NCBI GenBank assembly: GCA_965221815.1
Contig: OZ244915.1
Location: 2,976,001-3,040,000, forward strand
Length of the DNA stretch: 64,000 bases
Reading direction: 5' to 3'
Source of the DNA: JAPOXR01 sp965221815
GTDB lineage: Bacteria; Pseudomonadota; Alphaproteobacteria; Rhodobacterales; Rhodobacteraceae
Shown: positions 26,201-35,982 of the stretch, one piece after another
How the letters are laid out: every line of letters starts with the position of its first letter
Position numbering within the stretch: position 1 is the first letter of the stretch
Notes under the pieces: generated by a model
Database searches by the model: none
The model's input: only the letters and a program-made list of their open reading frames with translations
What the model was told of the DNA's origin: nothing
Translations under genes and position numbers: made by a program

Positions 26201-27756
26201 ACCTGCTGTCCATAGGCGCCGCCATAGGCCGTGCAGATCATGACCTCGGTCCCAGCGGCAAGTGTTTTACCGCTGATAAACTGGTGAACGGTTTCGTGGC
26301 CATCCTGCGCATCCCGGATGGTCAGCGCGTTGCGCCCGCCCGGTGCGGCTTCCGCCTGGGACCAGACAGGTTCCTTCCCGTGTGAATAACCCGTTGAGAT
26401 GAGCGCGGGTGCGGTCAATTCAATCCGCGTCAGCACACCATCTCCGCCATGATGCTGCCCCTCAATTCGGGGCGCGGGATTGAGCGATTTCTCATGTATG
26501 TTGAACCCGTAGCGTGCCTCGGCAATTTCAACCGGGCAGTTGAAAGTATCGCCGTGACTGGTGGAATACATCGCGTTCATGCCAGGCCGCTCCGCGGTCG
26601 CGCCCCAGCCACCCATCTGGGGATCGACCATGATATATTTGCGGCCGGTCTCGGCGTGTCTGCCGGCAATCACCACGCCAAAAATCGACGCAAAATGGCC
26701 CGCGGGCAGCAGTCCTGGCACCGCCTTCGCCAGGCAATGCCAGAGGGCATCAAACAGGCGGATTCGCGTCTCGAAATAATAGGCATGTGCAGCCGTCGCA
26801 TCGGCATCGAAAATGGTGCCGGGTGTGGTGCGCACGTCAAGCGGTGCAAAGGAGCCCGCATTGGCAAAGCGGGCAGGATCTGTCAGCGCCTTGAAAAACA
26901 TCTGGCAAACGATGATCGCGCCATCACGACTGGTGTTGTAGGGCCCCGGCAATTGGGGTGGTGCCGCGGTCAGATCGAAGATCATCTTGTCCTTTGTGAT
27001 CTCGATTCCAATATCCCAATGATCGCCCGCATCCTGTGGCTCACAGCTACGGAAACGCCCCTTGGGCAGCCTTGACAGACCGTCCAGAGCTCGAGCCTCT
27101 CCCATTGCGCAGGCTTCGGTGACCGCGGCGCGAAAAGCCGTGATCCCGTACCGCGCGCACAAGTTGCGCAAAAGGCTTGCAGCCCGGCGCCCGGCGGCAA
27201 CCTGTGCCCACAAGTCGCCTGCGACGAATTCCGGCAGGCGCGAATTCGCACGAATGATGTCAAACACCGCCGCGTTTGGCTCGCCGCACGCGAACAGTCT
27301 GACAATCGGCAAACGCAGTCCCTCGGCAAAAATCTCGGTGACATCGACGGCCATCGACCCGGCGGTCTTGCCGCCGATATCGCCCCAATGTGCAATTGAA
27401 GCGACCCAGGCAACGCAAGCCGCGTTGTGAAAGACCGGTTCGGCCACCACGACATCATTGAGATGCGTGACACCTCCGAAGTTGGGGTCATTGGTGATGA
27501 AAATATCGCCTTCGGCCACCGCGTCACCTTCCTGGGCGATCATGGCCTTGATGGCCTTGTCCAGAACTCCGACAAAGGAAGGAATGCCGGCACCGGAACT
27601 CACGAGTTCACCCCGTGCGTCCGTGATCCCGGTGCCCACATCCAGAACCTCGTAGATGATCGGGCTCATTGCGGTTTTGCGCAAAGTCTCAAACATCTCG
27701 GTGGCAGCCGATTCAATTCCGGCCTGCAGCACGGCCGAAGTGAACGTCTCAACCAT
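26197..27756 (-). CDS. Hydantoinase/oxoprolinase HyuB-type subunit, second locus, distal copy
   Basis: The 519-residue HydantoinaseB protein starts with MVETFTSAVLQAGIESAATEM. It carries EGDIFITNDPNFGGVTHLND, AHWGDIGGKTAGS, AEGLRLPIVRLF and DPQMGGWGATAERPGM. ATG at 27756 overlaps the M24 peptidase stop by eight bases, so it is translationally coupled. It has no adjacent HyuA of its own. The window has two A and three B subunits, so this copy may pair with the HyuA at 32119 as an alternative partner. Confidence 0.9.
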   Translation of the reverse strand: MVETFTSAVLQAGIESAATEMFETLRKTAMSPIIYEVLDVGTGITDARGELVSSGAGIPSFVGVLDKAIKAMIAQEGDAVAEGDIFITNDPNFGGVTHLNDVVVAEPVFHNAACVAWVASIAHWGDIGGKTAGSMAVDVTEIFAEGLRLPIVRLFACGEPNAAVFDIIRANSRLPEFVAGDLWAQVAAGRRAASLLRNLCARYGITAFRAAVTEACAMGEARALDGLSRLPKGRFRSCEPQDAGDHWDIGIEITKDKMIFDLTAAPPQLPGPYNTSRDGAIIVCQMFFKALTDPARFANAGSFAPLDVRTTPGTIFDADATAAHAYYFETRIRLFDALWHCLAKAVPGLLPAGHFASIFGVVIAGRHAETGRKYIMVDPQMGGWGATAERPGMNAMYSTSHGDTFNCPVEIAEARYGFNIHEKSLNPAPRIEGQHHGGDGVLTRIELTAPALISTGYSHGKEPVWSQAEAAPGGRNALTIRDAQDGHETVHQFISGKTLAAGTEVMICTAYGGAYGQQV

Positions 27757-28858
27757 CAATGATCCGTGCATCCCGCGGCAGCTCCGACAGAATTTCCGGA
27801 CCATCCGCACGCAGCATGACGATCTCTTCCAGGCGCAGACCAAACCGTTTGGGGAGATAAATCCCCGGTTCAATCGAAAACACCATGCCCTCATCCAGAA
27901 TGGTTTCCGAACCGCCGGAAATGTCAGGCGGCTCATGAATTTCGATACCCAGACCATGCCCGGTGCGGTGCAAGAAGAAATCCCCGTAGCCGGCATCGGC
28001 AATCACCTGGCGTGCGGCCCTGTCAATTTGCTGGGCCGGGATGCCGGGACGGGCCACGCCAAGGGCAGCCTCAACCGCAGCCTCGACAATTGAATGGATG
28101 TCGTGATACCCTTCCGGAGCCTCTCCGATGATCGCCATGCGGGTGATGTCACTCGGATACCCGTCAATTGTTCCGCCGATATCCATGACAATTGCGTCAC
28201 CCTCTTTCAACAGATCACCGCCGGTCTGGTGATGCGGAAATGCGCCATTTGGGCCCGTGCCAATGATATGAAACAAGGGCTGGGCTCCGTGTTGTGCAAA
28301 ACTGCCCCGCACCCGTGCGGCAACCTCCTGTTCGCTCAGACCGGGGCGCATTGCAGACCAGGTCTCCTGCATCGCGCAGTCGGCGATCAGGGCACTGCGT
28401 TTGAGGCACTGGTATTCCTCTGGATCCTTGCGCATCCGCTCGGCCCCGACAGTCGAGGCGGTGAACTGGAATGCTGCATGGGGCAGGTGATCCTGAACGA
28501 GACCGGCGAAATCGGCGCGCATTGTTTCATCAAGCGCAACATGTCGCGCCTGCGTTGCCTTGAGATGCGTAATCAATCCGGCAAAACGGCTTTGTGGCCC
28601 GTCCGCATCTGTCCACGCAAAAAAAGGCAGGTTCGTCTGTTTGGCGAGACTGTCCTGTTCGAGCGCGGGGACCAGGATAGCGATATCATCCTGGGTCAGG
28701 CAGAAAAGGAATGGCCGCTCATCGGCGTGAGGATGCAGTCCCTGCAGCCATTGCAGATGCGCACCCGGACCCAATACGACGAGATCGACCTGCACGCGTG
28801 CCATACGGCAGCGGACAGAGGCGATCCGTCCGTCAAATGTCTTTTGCGATATCCTCAT
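27749..28858 (-). CDS. M24 family metallopeptidase (Xaa-Pro dipeptidase/creatinase type)
   Basis: The 369-residue protein has the pita-bread fold of family M24 with all five metal ligands: Asp226, Asp237, His301, Glu330 and Glu344. The last three lie in HRTGHGLG, SIEPGIY and LRLEEIVML. The family includes prolidases and creatinase, which opens creatine. Beside hydantoinase and racemase genes, both a peptidase role on imported peptides and a creatinase-like C-N cleavage are possible. It overlaps the upstream racemase and downstream hyuB genes. Confidence 0.9.
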   Translation of the reverse strand: MRISQKTFDGRIASVRCRMARVQVDLVVLGPGAHLQWLQGLHPHADERPFLFCLTQDDIAILVPALEQDSLAKQTNLPFFAWTDADGPQSRFAGLITHLKATQARHVALDETMRADFAGLVQDHLPHAAFQFTASTVGAERMRKDPEEYQCLKRSALIADCAMQETWSAMRPGLSEQEVAARVRGSFAQHGAQPLFHIIGTGPNGAFPHHQTGGDLLKEGDAIVMDIGGTIDGYPSDITRMAIIGEAPEGYHDIHSIVEAAVEAALGVARPGIPAQQIDRAARQVIADAGYGDFFLHRTGHGLGIEIHEPPDISGGSETILDEGMVFSIEPGIYLPKRFGLRLEEIVMLRADGPEILSELPRDARIIDG

Positions 28859-29658
28859 GCGCCCACCACGATTCGATTACCAAAAACGTCACTCTGATCA
28901 AAGACGCCGATCGCCGTGATCTCATCCTCACACGGCGCTTCGCAGGACCATTTCCGGCTCGGGACCCAGTTGGCCATGGTTTTCATTTCGGCCGCGTATT
29001 CAGCCTCCTTGAGGGCGGCTATAGAGACATCGATGACCGGCACGCCCAGTTGGGCCTGCAGACGTTCATGAAAGCCGATTTCAAGCGTACAACCCAATAT
29101 AATCGACTCCGCATGACCCTCTTCAATCGCGCGTTCTGCCGCCTGGGTCAGCAAGCTGTTGGTGCGTTCGTGATCGGCCTGAAAGTCATTCACGCCAAGC
29201 CCCACCGGATAGAAACCTGCGCACGCGTCTCCAAAACCATAGTCTCGAACCGTGCCGGACATCTGTTCGACCCATTTCTGGCGTCCGACAATGACACCGA
29301 AGCGGTTGGACAGGTTCATGGCGAGCCGGCAGGCGGCCAGGCAGGGCGCGGTGACAACCATCTCGTGCGAGACTTCGCGCGCATCGTGGAGCGCGGTGTC
29401 GTAGAAACATCCGATGGCCAGTGCGTCGAATCCCTCCCGCGATGCGGCGCGGGTGGCCCTGATAATTCCGGCCGTGACCATGGCCTCAAAGGCACGGAAT
29501 TCAATATGCGTGAACTCCCCGATCGACGGGTTGAGAGACGTCACGTGAATCTCCGACCCCGGCAGTTTATATCGTGTCGCCATATCGGCGAAGACCTGAT
29601 CGTAGACCGATGTACCCACCGGGTTCAGGAACATGATCTTGCGTTTTGTGTCTGTCAC
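28855..29658 (-). CDS. Asp/Glu/hydantoin racemase family protein, copy 1
   Basis: A 267-residue member of the aspartate/glutamate/hydantoin racemase superfamily, cofactor-independent with two catalytic cysteines. These are Cys84 (ALAIGCFYDTAL) and Cys190 (SIILGCTLEIGF). Hydantoin racemases of this family interconvert D- and L-5-substituted hydantoins before ring opening. The C-terminus carries a PSRKWSCEAP-x-EDE motif shared with the next gene, beyond the usual fold. It starts four bases inside the upstream paralogue. Confidence 0.85.
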   Translation of the reverse strand: MTDTKRKIMFLNPVGTSVYDQVFADMATRYKLPGSEIHVTSLNPSIGEFTHIEFRAFEAMVTAGIIRATRAASREGFDALAIGCFYDTALHDAREVSHEMVVTAPCLAACRLAMNLSNRFGVIVGRQKWVEQMSGTVRDYGFGDACAGFYPVGLGVNDFQADHERTNSLLTQAAERAIEEGHAESIILGCTLEIGFHERLQAQLGVPVIDVSIAALKEAEYAAEMKTMANWVPSRKWSCEAPCEDEITAIGVFDQSDVFGNRIVVGA

Positions 29659-30464
29659 TGTCTGCTTCCTTGTGCGGGGATATTGATTTCGTGACCAAAG
29701 AACGGCGGCTGTTCAAAAACATCCAACGTTTGCATCTCGTCTTCGGGCGGCGCTTCGCAGGACCATTTGCGGCTGGGTTTCAGGCCACTGCGTTGTTTGA
29801 GCCGCGCAAAATGCTGGGCGCGCATGAAAGCGGCGCTGCTCGGATCAATGACGGGCACACCAAACATGCGTTCCAGGTCTTTGTGAAAGCCGATCTCCAT
29901 CGTGCAGCCGAGAATCAGGGCCTCGGCATGATCCCTGTTGACAGCCCGGTCAGCAGTTTCCATGAGGCAGCGGCGTGTCAGGCCATGGTCTATCTGGAAG
30001 TCTGTCACACCAAGACCCGCCGCATAAAAACCCGTCAAGCGGTCACCATGACCCAGCCGATGCACGGTTTTTTTCATCTGGTTTACCCATTTCTGGCGGC
30101 CGACGATAATGCCAAAACGATTGGAGAGTGTTGCCGCAATATCGCATGACGCTTCACACGGGGCTGTGACGATCATCTCGCCTGAGATTTCGCGCGCCTC
30201 CAACACCGCCGTGTCGTAGAAACATCCGATGACGCAGGCATCGAATCCCTCCCGTGACGCCGCCCGGACGCTGCGCATGAGAGCGGGCGTCACCAAAGCC
30301 TCATAACTGCGAAATTCCACATGATTGAACTGTCCGACATGGGCGGGCAGACAGGCAACGCGCGCCTCTGTCTCGGGCCATTTGTGTGCCCTGACCATAT
30401 CCGCAAACAACTCTTCATGGCGTGGGCGCGGCGCAACCGGGCTGAGATAAAGCACGCGATACAT
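29655..30464 (-). CDS. Asp/Glu/hydantoin racemase family protein, copy 2
   Basis: The 269-residue paralogue of the downstream gene, with catalytic cysteines at Cys81 (CVIGCFYDTAV) and Cys187 (ALILGCTMEIGF). It has the same C-terminal PSRKWSCEAPPEDE motif. Similarity along the whole length shows a tandem duplication. ATG at 30464 lies four bases after the HyuB stop; a longer upstream frame runs inside hyuB. Two retained copies suggest different substrates or a heteromer. Confidence 0.85.
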   Translation of the reverse strand: MYRVLYLSPVAPRPRHEELFADMVRAHKWPETEARVACLPAHVGQFNHVEFRSYEALVTPALMRSVRAASREGFDACVIGCFYDTAVLEAREISGEMIVTAPCEASCDIAATLSNRFGIIVGRQKWVNQMKKTVHRLGHGDRLTGFYAAGLGVTDFQIDHGLTRRCLMETADRAVNRDHAEALILGCTMEIGFHKDLERMFGVPVIDPSSAAFMRAQHFARLKQRSGLKPSRKWSCEAPPEDEMQTLDVFEQPPFFGHEINIPAQGSRQ

Positions 30465-30468
30465 GGCC

Positions 30469-32115
30469 TTAATCCACTTCGATTCCATGAATGTCCCTGG
30501 CGCGTTCCGGCGTGATGATTCCGTTCTTGATGTCAGCCAGAACCGCCGTGCGGGCGCGTTCCCGCGGATTTCCAAATCCCGCGCCCGATGAGGTCACGAT
30601 GCGGACGACATCATCCGTTGTCAGCGGGTATTCGGACACAAAGGCGGCGCGTTCCCGCCCGTCAGGTTTAATGATTTCAAAATAGTTGCCCGAACCCTCT
30701 TCGCCCTGCTCCAGCGACCATGGTTTGATCCTGGATCGGGTATATCCGGCAGTGAGAAAGCCGTTTTCGGTGCGAATACGGTATTCGAGGACAAGGCCGC
30801 GCCCGCCATTGAATTGCCCCTCGCCTCCCGGTTCGGTGTTCAATTCCATGCGATCGACGAACAACCCGTTGCGCGCCTCGGAAATTTCAGCCGGTGTATT
30901 GTAGGTTTCTCCGTGAAAACCGGAGAAAATGCAGGAATTTCCGTCTCTCCCGTTCCAGGCGCCCCAACCGCCAAGCTGCGGCTCAATGATCGTATATTGT
31001 CGCCCGGTGTCCGGATGGATTCCCCCCACGAAAGTCCCGCAAATGGAGGAGAAGTGTCCGACCGGCAGCCGCTGCGGGATGTGCGGCGCGAGGCACCGCC
31101 AGATCAGGTCATAAACCCTGACCTCGGTTTCAAAATAGAAGCCGATTGCCGCGGGCTCTTGCGCGTGAAAGACGGAGCCTTCCCGCGTCAACACCCGGAG
31201 TGGACGGAAGGAGCCATCATTGGCGGGTGATTTCGGGTCGATAATGGCCTTGAACAGCATCTGTGCACACACCACTGTGCCATCACGACTGGTGTTGGTG
31301 CAAGCCGGATCCTGGTCGGGATTGTCGCGCAAATCGACGATCAGCTGTTCGTCTGAAATTGTGACCTTGACGTTGAAAATGCGGCCATCATCCTGCTCTT
31401 CGCTGAGTTCGAACGTTCCCTTTGGCAGTTGCGCCAACTCGGCCTTGGCAGCGGCTTCACCGAAATCCATGAAGCTCTCCATCGCCTCAACGAAGGTGTC
31501 AGCACCATATTTCCCGGCCAATGCCTCCAGTCTTTTCGCTCCCACGCGCACCGCGGCAATGGCCGCCCACACATCGCCCAAAAGGAAATCGGGCATACGA
31601 CTGTTGATGGTGATGATGTCCATCACAGCCTGATCGGTTTTGCCTTCCCGGATCAGCTTGACAGCCGGCAAGCGCAGACCCTCCTGGAATATCTCGGTCG
31701 CAAGTCCGGAAAGCGATCCGGGCGCCATCCCGCCGACATCCGAGTTATGGGCAATATTTGCCGTCCAGGCGATCAGGCGACCATCCAGAAATACCGGCAT
31801 CGCCAGGACCAGGTCATTGAGATGAGTCACCCCTCCATGCCAGGGGTCATTGGTAATGAACACATCACCCGGGCAGACATCGTCATGCTTGGACAGGATG
31901 AACTGCACTGACTTGTCCAGCACACCGATAAAGGCCGGGATCCCCGCGCCCGATGATGCGATGCGACCCTGGGCATCCGTGATGCCTGTTCCCATGTCGA
32001 GAACTTCGTAGATGATCGAGGACATGGCTGTTTTGCGCATCGCGGCAAACATCTCATCGGCAGCCGCCTGGAGAGAGTTCTGGATGATTTCCAATGTGAT
32101 GGGATCGGTGGCCAT
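30469..32115 (-). CDS. Hydantoinase/oxoprolinase HyuB-type subunit, second locus, proximal copy
   Basis: A 548-residue HydantoinaseB protein with PGDVFITNDPWHGGVTHLND, AHNSDVGGMAPGSLSG, QEGLRLPAVKLI and SSGAGFGNPRERAR near the C-terminus. It starts three bases after the HyuA stop and should be its primary partner. It is more similar to the HyuB at 26197 (shared RKTAMS-IIYEVLD-GTGITDA start) than to the plus-strand copy, pointing to duplication within the minus-strand operon. Confidence 0.9.
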   Translation of the reverse strand: MATDPITLEIIQNSLQAAADEMFAAMRKTAMSSIIYEVLDMGTGITDAQGRIASSGAGIPAFIGVLDKSVQFILSKHDDVCPGDVFITNDPWHGGVTHLNDLVLAMPVFLDGRLIAWTANIAHNSDVGGMAPGSLSGLATEIFQEGLRLPAVKLIREGKTDQAVMDIITINSRMPDFLLGDVWAAIAAVRVGAKRLEALAGKYGADTFVEAMESFMDFGEAAAKAELAQLPKGTFELSEEQDDGRIFNVKVTISDEQLIVDLRDNPDQDPACTNTSRDGTVVCAQMLFKAIIDPKSPANDGSFRPLRVLTREGSVFHAQEPAAIGFYFETEVRVYDLIWRCLAPHIPQRLPVGHFSSICGTFVGGIHPDTGRQYTIIEPQLGGWGAWNGRDGNSCIFSGFHGETYNTPAEISEARNGLFVDRMELNTEPGGEGQFNGGRGLVLEYRIRTENGFLTAGYTRSRIKPWSLEQGEEGSGNYFEIIKPDGRERAAFVSEYPLTTDDVVRIVTSSGAGFGNPRERARTAVLADIKNGIITPERARDIHGIEVD

Positions 32116-32118
32116 GGT

Positions 32119-34191
32119 TCAGTTCCCCAGTGCAATGTGGATGTTACGATAACTGTCGATTGAGACCAGGTTGGACGGGTGAATGACGGCCGTGGTGCCG
32201 CTGTCCTCAATGATGGCAGGCCCGACAAGTTCCATCCCCGGCATCAATTTATCGCCGTCATAGATCATCGCCTCGTGCGTGCCCTCGAGTGCGTAATCGA
32301 CCTGACGCTGGCCCTTCACGGCGGAGCTTGCATCCGCGTTGCCCAAAGGTGCGGGGATCATTTCGATTTTGCCAACCGCGGCGCGCGCGACAAGATGGAT
32401 CCCCACCATTTCTACGGGGGCGTCGAGTCGGTATGTATATTCGCGCTCATAGGTTTTGCGGAAATCCGCATCAATCTGGTCGAGATCCGTATCCGTGACA
32501 GTGCCGGAAATCAGGATTTCAGTCGTATGTTCCTGGTTGCGGTAACGGAACTTTCCATAGCGCAAGTAAGTGATCTGATCGGCGCCAAATCCCTCGGCTG
32601 CATAGGTGTTGCGGGCTTTGGCTTCTGCTTCGGCAAAAACAGCTTCAATCACCTCACCTGCCCCATCTTCGGTCAAATCGGCAAGTTGGGTGATGAAGAA
32701 GTCACGACGCAGATCAGACATCAACATCCCATAGGCCGAGAAGACACTGGCCGCTGCAGGAACGATGACTGTCTTGATTTGAAGCTCTTGAGCGAGGGCG
32801 ACTGCATGCATGGATCCACCTCCGCCGAAGGCCAGCAGGGTGAAATCACGCGTGTCATGGCCGCGGTTCAGGGAAACCAGCTTGAGGGCATTGACCATAT
32901 TGTTATTGGCAATGCGAATGATTCCGCGGGCCGCCTCGGTGGGGTTCACGTCAAGCTTCCTGCCCACATCCGCAAGTACCGATTCAGTCGCTGCCATGTC
33001 GGCCTTGATGGTGTCGCCGCAGAAATAATCCTTGTTAATCCGGCCCAGCCACAGATTGGCATCGGTCGTTGTCGCATGATGACCGCCTTTGCCATAGGCT
33101 GCGGGCCCCGGAAGCGCACCTGCCGATTGTGGACCCACATGCAGTTTGCCAAAATCATCGACCCAGGCAATTGAACCACCCCCGTTTCCAATCTCGACCA
33201 GATCGACAACCGGTATCATGATCGGATACCCCGCCGATTGACGGCTGCGTTCGATCCAGTAATCGGTCATGATGCGAACCTCGCCGTCCTCGATCAGGGA
33301 GCATTTGGCCGTTGTTCCGCCGATATCGAGGGCGAGGATATTGGGCGCGCCGATCAATTTGCCCAGTTCCGCGGCTCCCCAGATTCCCGAGGCAGGACCA
33401 CTCTCGACCATGGTGATGGGCACCGCGGAGGCGGCAGCCAGACTGTCCACGCCGCAATTTGACTGCATGATGAATGGGGAGTTTTCGAAGCCTCCGGCCC
33501 GCAATCCTTCGTCAAGCTTTTCCAGATATCTTGCGGCGACTGGCTGAACATAGGCTGACAGAACCGCGGTGTTGCTCCGCTCATACTCGCGCCACTCCCG
33601 CGTGATCTGGTGGCTGGCAACGACCGAGACTGCGGGCCACAGCCGCTGCACCTCGGCCAGCACCGACTCTTCATGGCGAATATTCGCATATGAATGCAGC
33701 AGGCAGATCGCGACCGCCTCCACCGACTCGGCGCGGAAAACGTCAAGGATTGCCGGTAACGTGGTGAGATCAAGCGGCTGTCGCTCTTTTCCCTGGTAAG
33801 TCATGCGGCCTGGAATCTCGGCACGCAAATGGCGTGGCACAAACGGTGTCGGTTTCTCATAATGCAGGTTGAAGAAATCGGGACGATTGCCGCGCGCGAT
33901 CTCCAGAATGTCACGAAATCCCTCGGTGGTGATCAGCCCAACACGGACCCCCTTGCGTTCGGTCAGTGCGTTGATGACGACCGTTGTCCCATGGGCAAGA
34001 AATTGCACATCTGCGGGGTCAACGCCACCCGCGGCCAATACGTCCATGACGCCCTTTTCAAAATTGGGAGCCGTGGTGTCGGACTTGGCTGTCACGATCC
34101 GTGTCGTCCCGTCCGGCCGGGACTCGAAGGCAACAAGATCTGTGAAGGTTCCACCGACATCGGTGGCGACACGTAAGTTGGAATTGGGCAT
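32119..34191 (-). CDS. Hydantoinase/oxoprolinase HyuA-type subunit, second locus
   Basis: The 690-residue ATP-dependent subunit contains VATDVGGTFTDLVAF, HGTTVVINALTERKGVRVGL, LALDIGGTTAKCSLI, GPQSAGALPGPAAYG and FGGGGSMHAVALAQEL. ATG at 34191 is chosen because the family begins here and GGACATC precedes it. A longer frame to 34311 has no homology-like sequence. About 130 bases separate it from the transporter ATPase gene upstream, so a secondary promoter is possible. It forms the ring-opening enzyme with the HyuB downstream. Confidence 0.9.
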   Translation of the reverse strand: MPNSNLRVATDVGGTFTDLVAFESRPDGTTRIVTAKSDTTAPNFEKGVMDVLAAGGVDPADVQFLAHGTTVVINALTERKGVRVGLITTEGFRDILEIARGNRPDFFNLHYEKPTPFVPRHLRAEIPGRMTYQGKERQPLDLTTLPAILDVFRAESVEAVAICLLHSYANIRHEESVLAEVQRLWPAVSVVASHQITREWREYERSNTAVLSAYVQPVAARYLEKLDEGLRAGGFENSPFIMQSNCGVDSLAAASAVPITMVESGPASGIWGAAELGKLIGAPNILALDIGGTTAKCSLIEDGEVRIMTDYWIERSRQSAGYPIMIPVVDLVEIGNGGGSIAWVDDFGKLHVGPQSAGALPGPAAYGKGGHHATTTDANLWLGRINKDYFCGDTIKADMAATESVLADVGRKLDVNPTEAARGIIRIANNNMVNALKLVSLNRGHDTRDFTLLAFGGGGSMHAVALAQELQIKTVIVPAAASVFSAYGMLMSDLRRDFFITQLADLTEDGAGEVIEAVFAEAEAKARNTYAAEGFGADQITYLRYGKFRYRNQEHTTEILISGTVTDTDLDQIDADFRKTYEREYTYRLDAPVEMVGIHLVARAAVGKIEMIPAPLGNADASSAVKGQRQVDYALEGTHEAMIYDGDKLMPGMELVGPAIIEDSGTTAVIHPSNLVSIDSYRNIHIALGN

Positions 34192-34318
34192 GCTGATGTC
34201 CTTCAAGCGAAGTTTCTGGGTACAAATGGTGTCATGGGATCTTGATCGTTGCGTTGCGGACAGTGACAAAGGTCTTTGCGGGTTGGCGTGATTCTGCCAA
34301 TGCAGCAGCAAAAACTGT

Positions 34319-35116
34319 TCATGGTGTCACAGCCAGCCTGTTTCTGAGAACCAGTTCGTTTTCATCAACGACAGGAACGGCACCAATAAGGCTGCGCGTG
34401 TAACCGTCCTGCGGATGGGAAAAAATCTGTTCTGTTGTTCCGGTTTCAACCAGCTTGCCGGATTGGAACACGGCCACACGATCTGCGATGTTGCGCACAA
34501 CGGCGAGATCATGCGTGATAAAGATGTAGGCGAGTCCCCGGTCTTCACGCAATTGATTGAGCAAACGCAAGATACGGGCCTGCACAAGGACATCCAATGC
34601 TGATGTCGGCTCGTCGAGAACCACAAGACGCGGATGACACGCAAGCGCACGGGCGATCCCGACGCGCTGGCGCTGTCCGCCAGAGAGCGAGGAGGGTGCG
34701 CGGGTGCGCATGTCGCCGGGTATACCAACGGCTTCCAGGGCGCGTTCGACAGTCTTCCAGCGGCTTGCGCGGTTTCCGATCCGATGGGTATCGAGCACCA
34801 GTCGTACAGATGCACCGATGGTTCGTTTGGGGTTCAGCGACGATAACGGATTCTGCTGGACGAGTTGAATGGCCTGCCTGTCGCGCGCGCTGCGTCGTGG
34901 CTGAAGAGGCTTGCCATCAAAGATGATTTCGCCCGATGTGGCAGCGAGCAACCCGAGAATCATGTTGGCAAACGTCGTTTTTCCTGATCCGCTTTCGCCA
35001 ACAATCGCGAGACATTCGCCTTCCCCTGTCGACAAGCTGACATCACGGACGGCATGAATCGGACCTCTCCCCGTATCGAAGGTCTTGGACAGATTCTTGA
35101 CAGCCAGGAGTGTCAC
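34319..35116 (-). CDS. Peptide-type ABC importer ATPase, DppF-like
   Basis: The 265-residue ATPase has Walker A GESGSGKTT, signature LSGGQRQRVGIARAL and Walker B LVVLDEPTSALDV, followed by FITHDLAVV. It has only a short extension after the H-loop. It overlaps the preceding ATPase gene by four bases. It pairs with the DppD-like subunit to drive import of a peptide-like or amide substrate into the cytoplasm, where the hydantoinase and peptidase enzymes act. Confidence 0.9.
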   Translation of the reverse strand: MTLLAVKNLSKTFDTGRGPIHAVRDVSLSTGEGECLAIVGESGSGKTTFANMILGLLAATSGEIIFDGKPLQPRRSARDRQAIQLVQQNPLSSLNPKRTIGASVRLVLDTHRIGNRASRWKTVERALEAVGIPGDMRTRAPSSLSGGQRQRVGIARALACHPRLVVLDEPTSALDVLVQARILRLLNQLREDRGLAYIFITHDLAVVRNIADRVAVFQSGKLVETGTTEQIFSHPQDGYTRSLIGAVPVVDENELVLRNRLAVTP

Positions 35117-35982
35117 AATGTGCCACCATGGTTGACCGGGGGTGCCAGAAAGGTGTCACTGATTTCGGGGAGGTCAGGCAGTCCCGAACCGGTGATGCGC
35201 GGAACCGCTGCCATCAAGGCCTGGGTATACGGGTGAAGTGGACCCGCGAACAGTGATCCGGTTGATCCGTATTCGACGATGCGACCACGAAAAATCACAT
35301 AGACACGATCCACGAATTCCCGCACCACGCCAAGATTGTGTGAAATGAACAGGACGGCGGTTTGGTGATTGTCCACCAGATGGTGCATCAGGCTCAGGGT
35401 TTGTGCCTGTACAGAGACATCCAGCGCCGTCCCCGGCTCATCGGCGAGCAGGAGTTTGGGTCGATTGGCAAGCGCCATGGCAATCATGACTCTCTGGTTC
35501 ATACCCCCCGAAAGCTGAAAGGGATAAGCCTCCAAGACCCTCAAGGGATCAGGAATACGCACCTCTTCCAGCAGGGATATCATTCGTTCATCACAATCTC
35601 CGCGTGACAGACCGGCTGTCCTGCGGCGCAGCACTTCCACAAATTGGCTCCTGATCGTATAGTTGGGATTGAGCGATGACGTCGGATCCTGGAAAATCAT
35701 CGACATGTCTGTCCCGCGCAGTGCGGCGCGCTCAGCCTTGCGCATGGTATTGATGTCGCGACCCTCAAACCAGACCTCACCGCCGATTTCAGCTGTCACT
35801 GTTTCTTGAAGCAGACCCAGGATAATTCGTGCTGTGACGGATTTGCCGGACCCACTTTCGCCAACAAGCGCGACCTTTTCGCCTTTGGCGATCGACAGCG
35901 AAATCCCGTGAAGCACCGGTGTGTGTTGAAACAGGCTCTGGAATGCGAGAGTCAGATTGTTGATGACAAGAATGGGGGTCAT
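35113..35982 (-). CDS. Peptide-type ABC importer ATPase, DppD-like
   Basis: A 289-residue ATPase with Walker A GESGSGKSV, signature LSGGMNQRVMIAMAL and Walker B LLLADEPGTALDV, plus the C-terminal oligopeptide-transporter extension (PRITGSGLPDLPEI). ATG at 35982 (MTPILVINNLTLAF) overlaps the permease stop by four bases. An in-frame extension upstream lies in permease coding sequence and is not expected to be used. Confidence 0.9.
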   Translation of the reverse strand: MTPILVINNLTLAFQSLFQHTPVLHGISLSIAKGEKVALVGESGSGKSVTARIILGLLQETVTAEIGGEVWFEGRDINTMRKAERAALRGTDMSMIFQDPTSSLNPNYTIRSQFVEVLRRRTAGLSRGDCDERMISLLEEVRIPDPLRVLEAYPFQLSGGMNQRVMIAMALANRPKLLLADEPGTALDVSVQAQTLSLMHHLVDNHQTAVLFISHNLGVVREFVDRVYVIFRGRIVEYGSTGSLFAGPLHPYTQALMAAVPRITGSGLPDLPEISDTFLAPPVNHGGTL

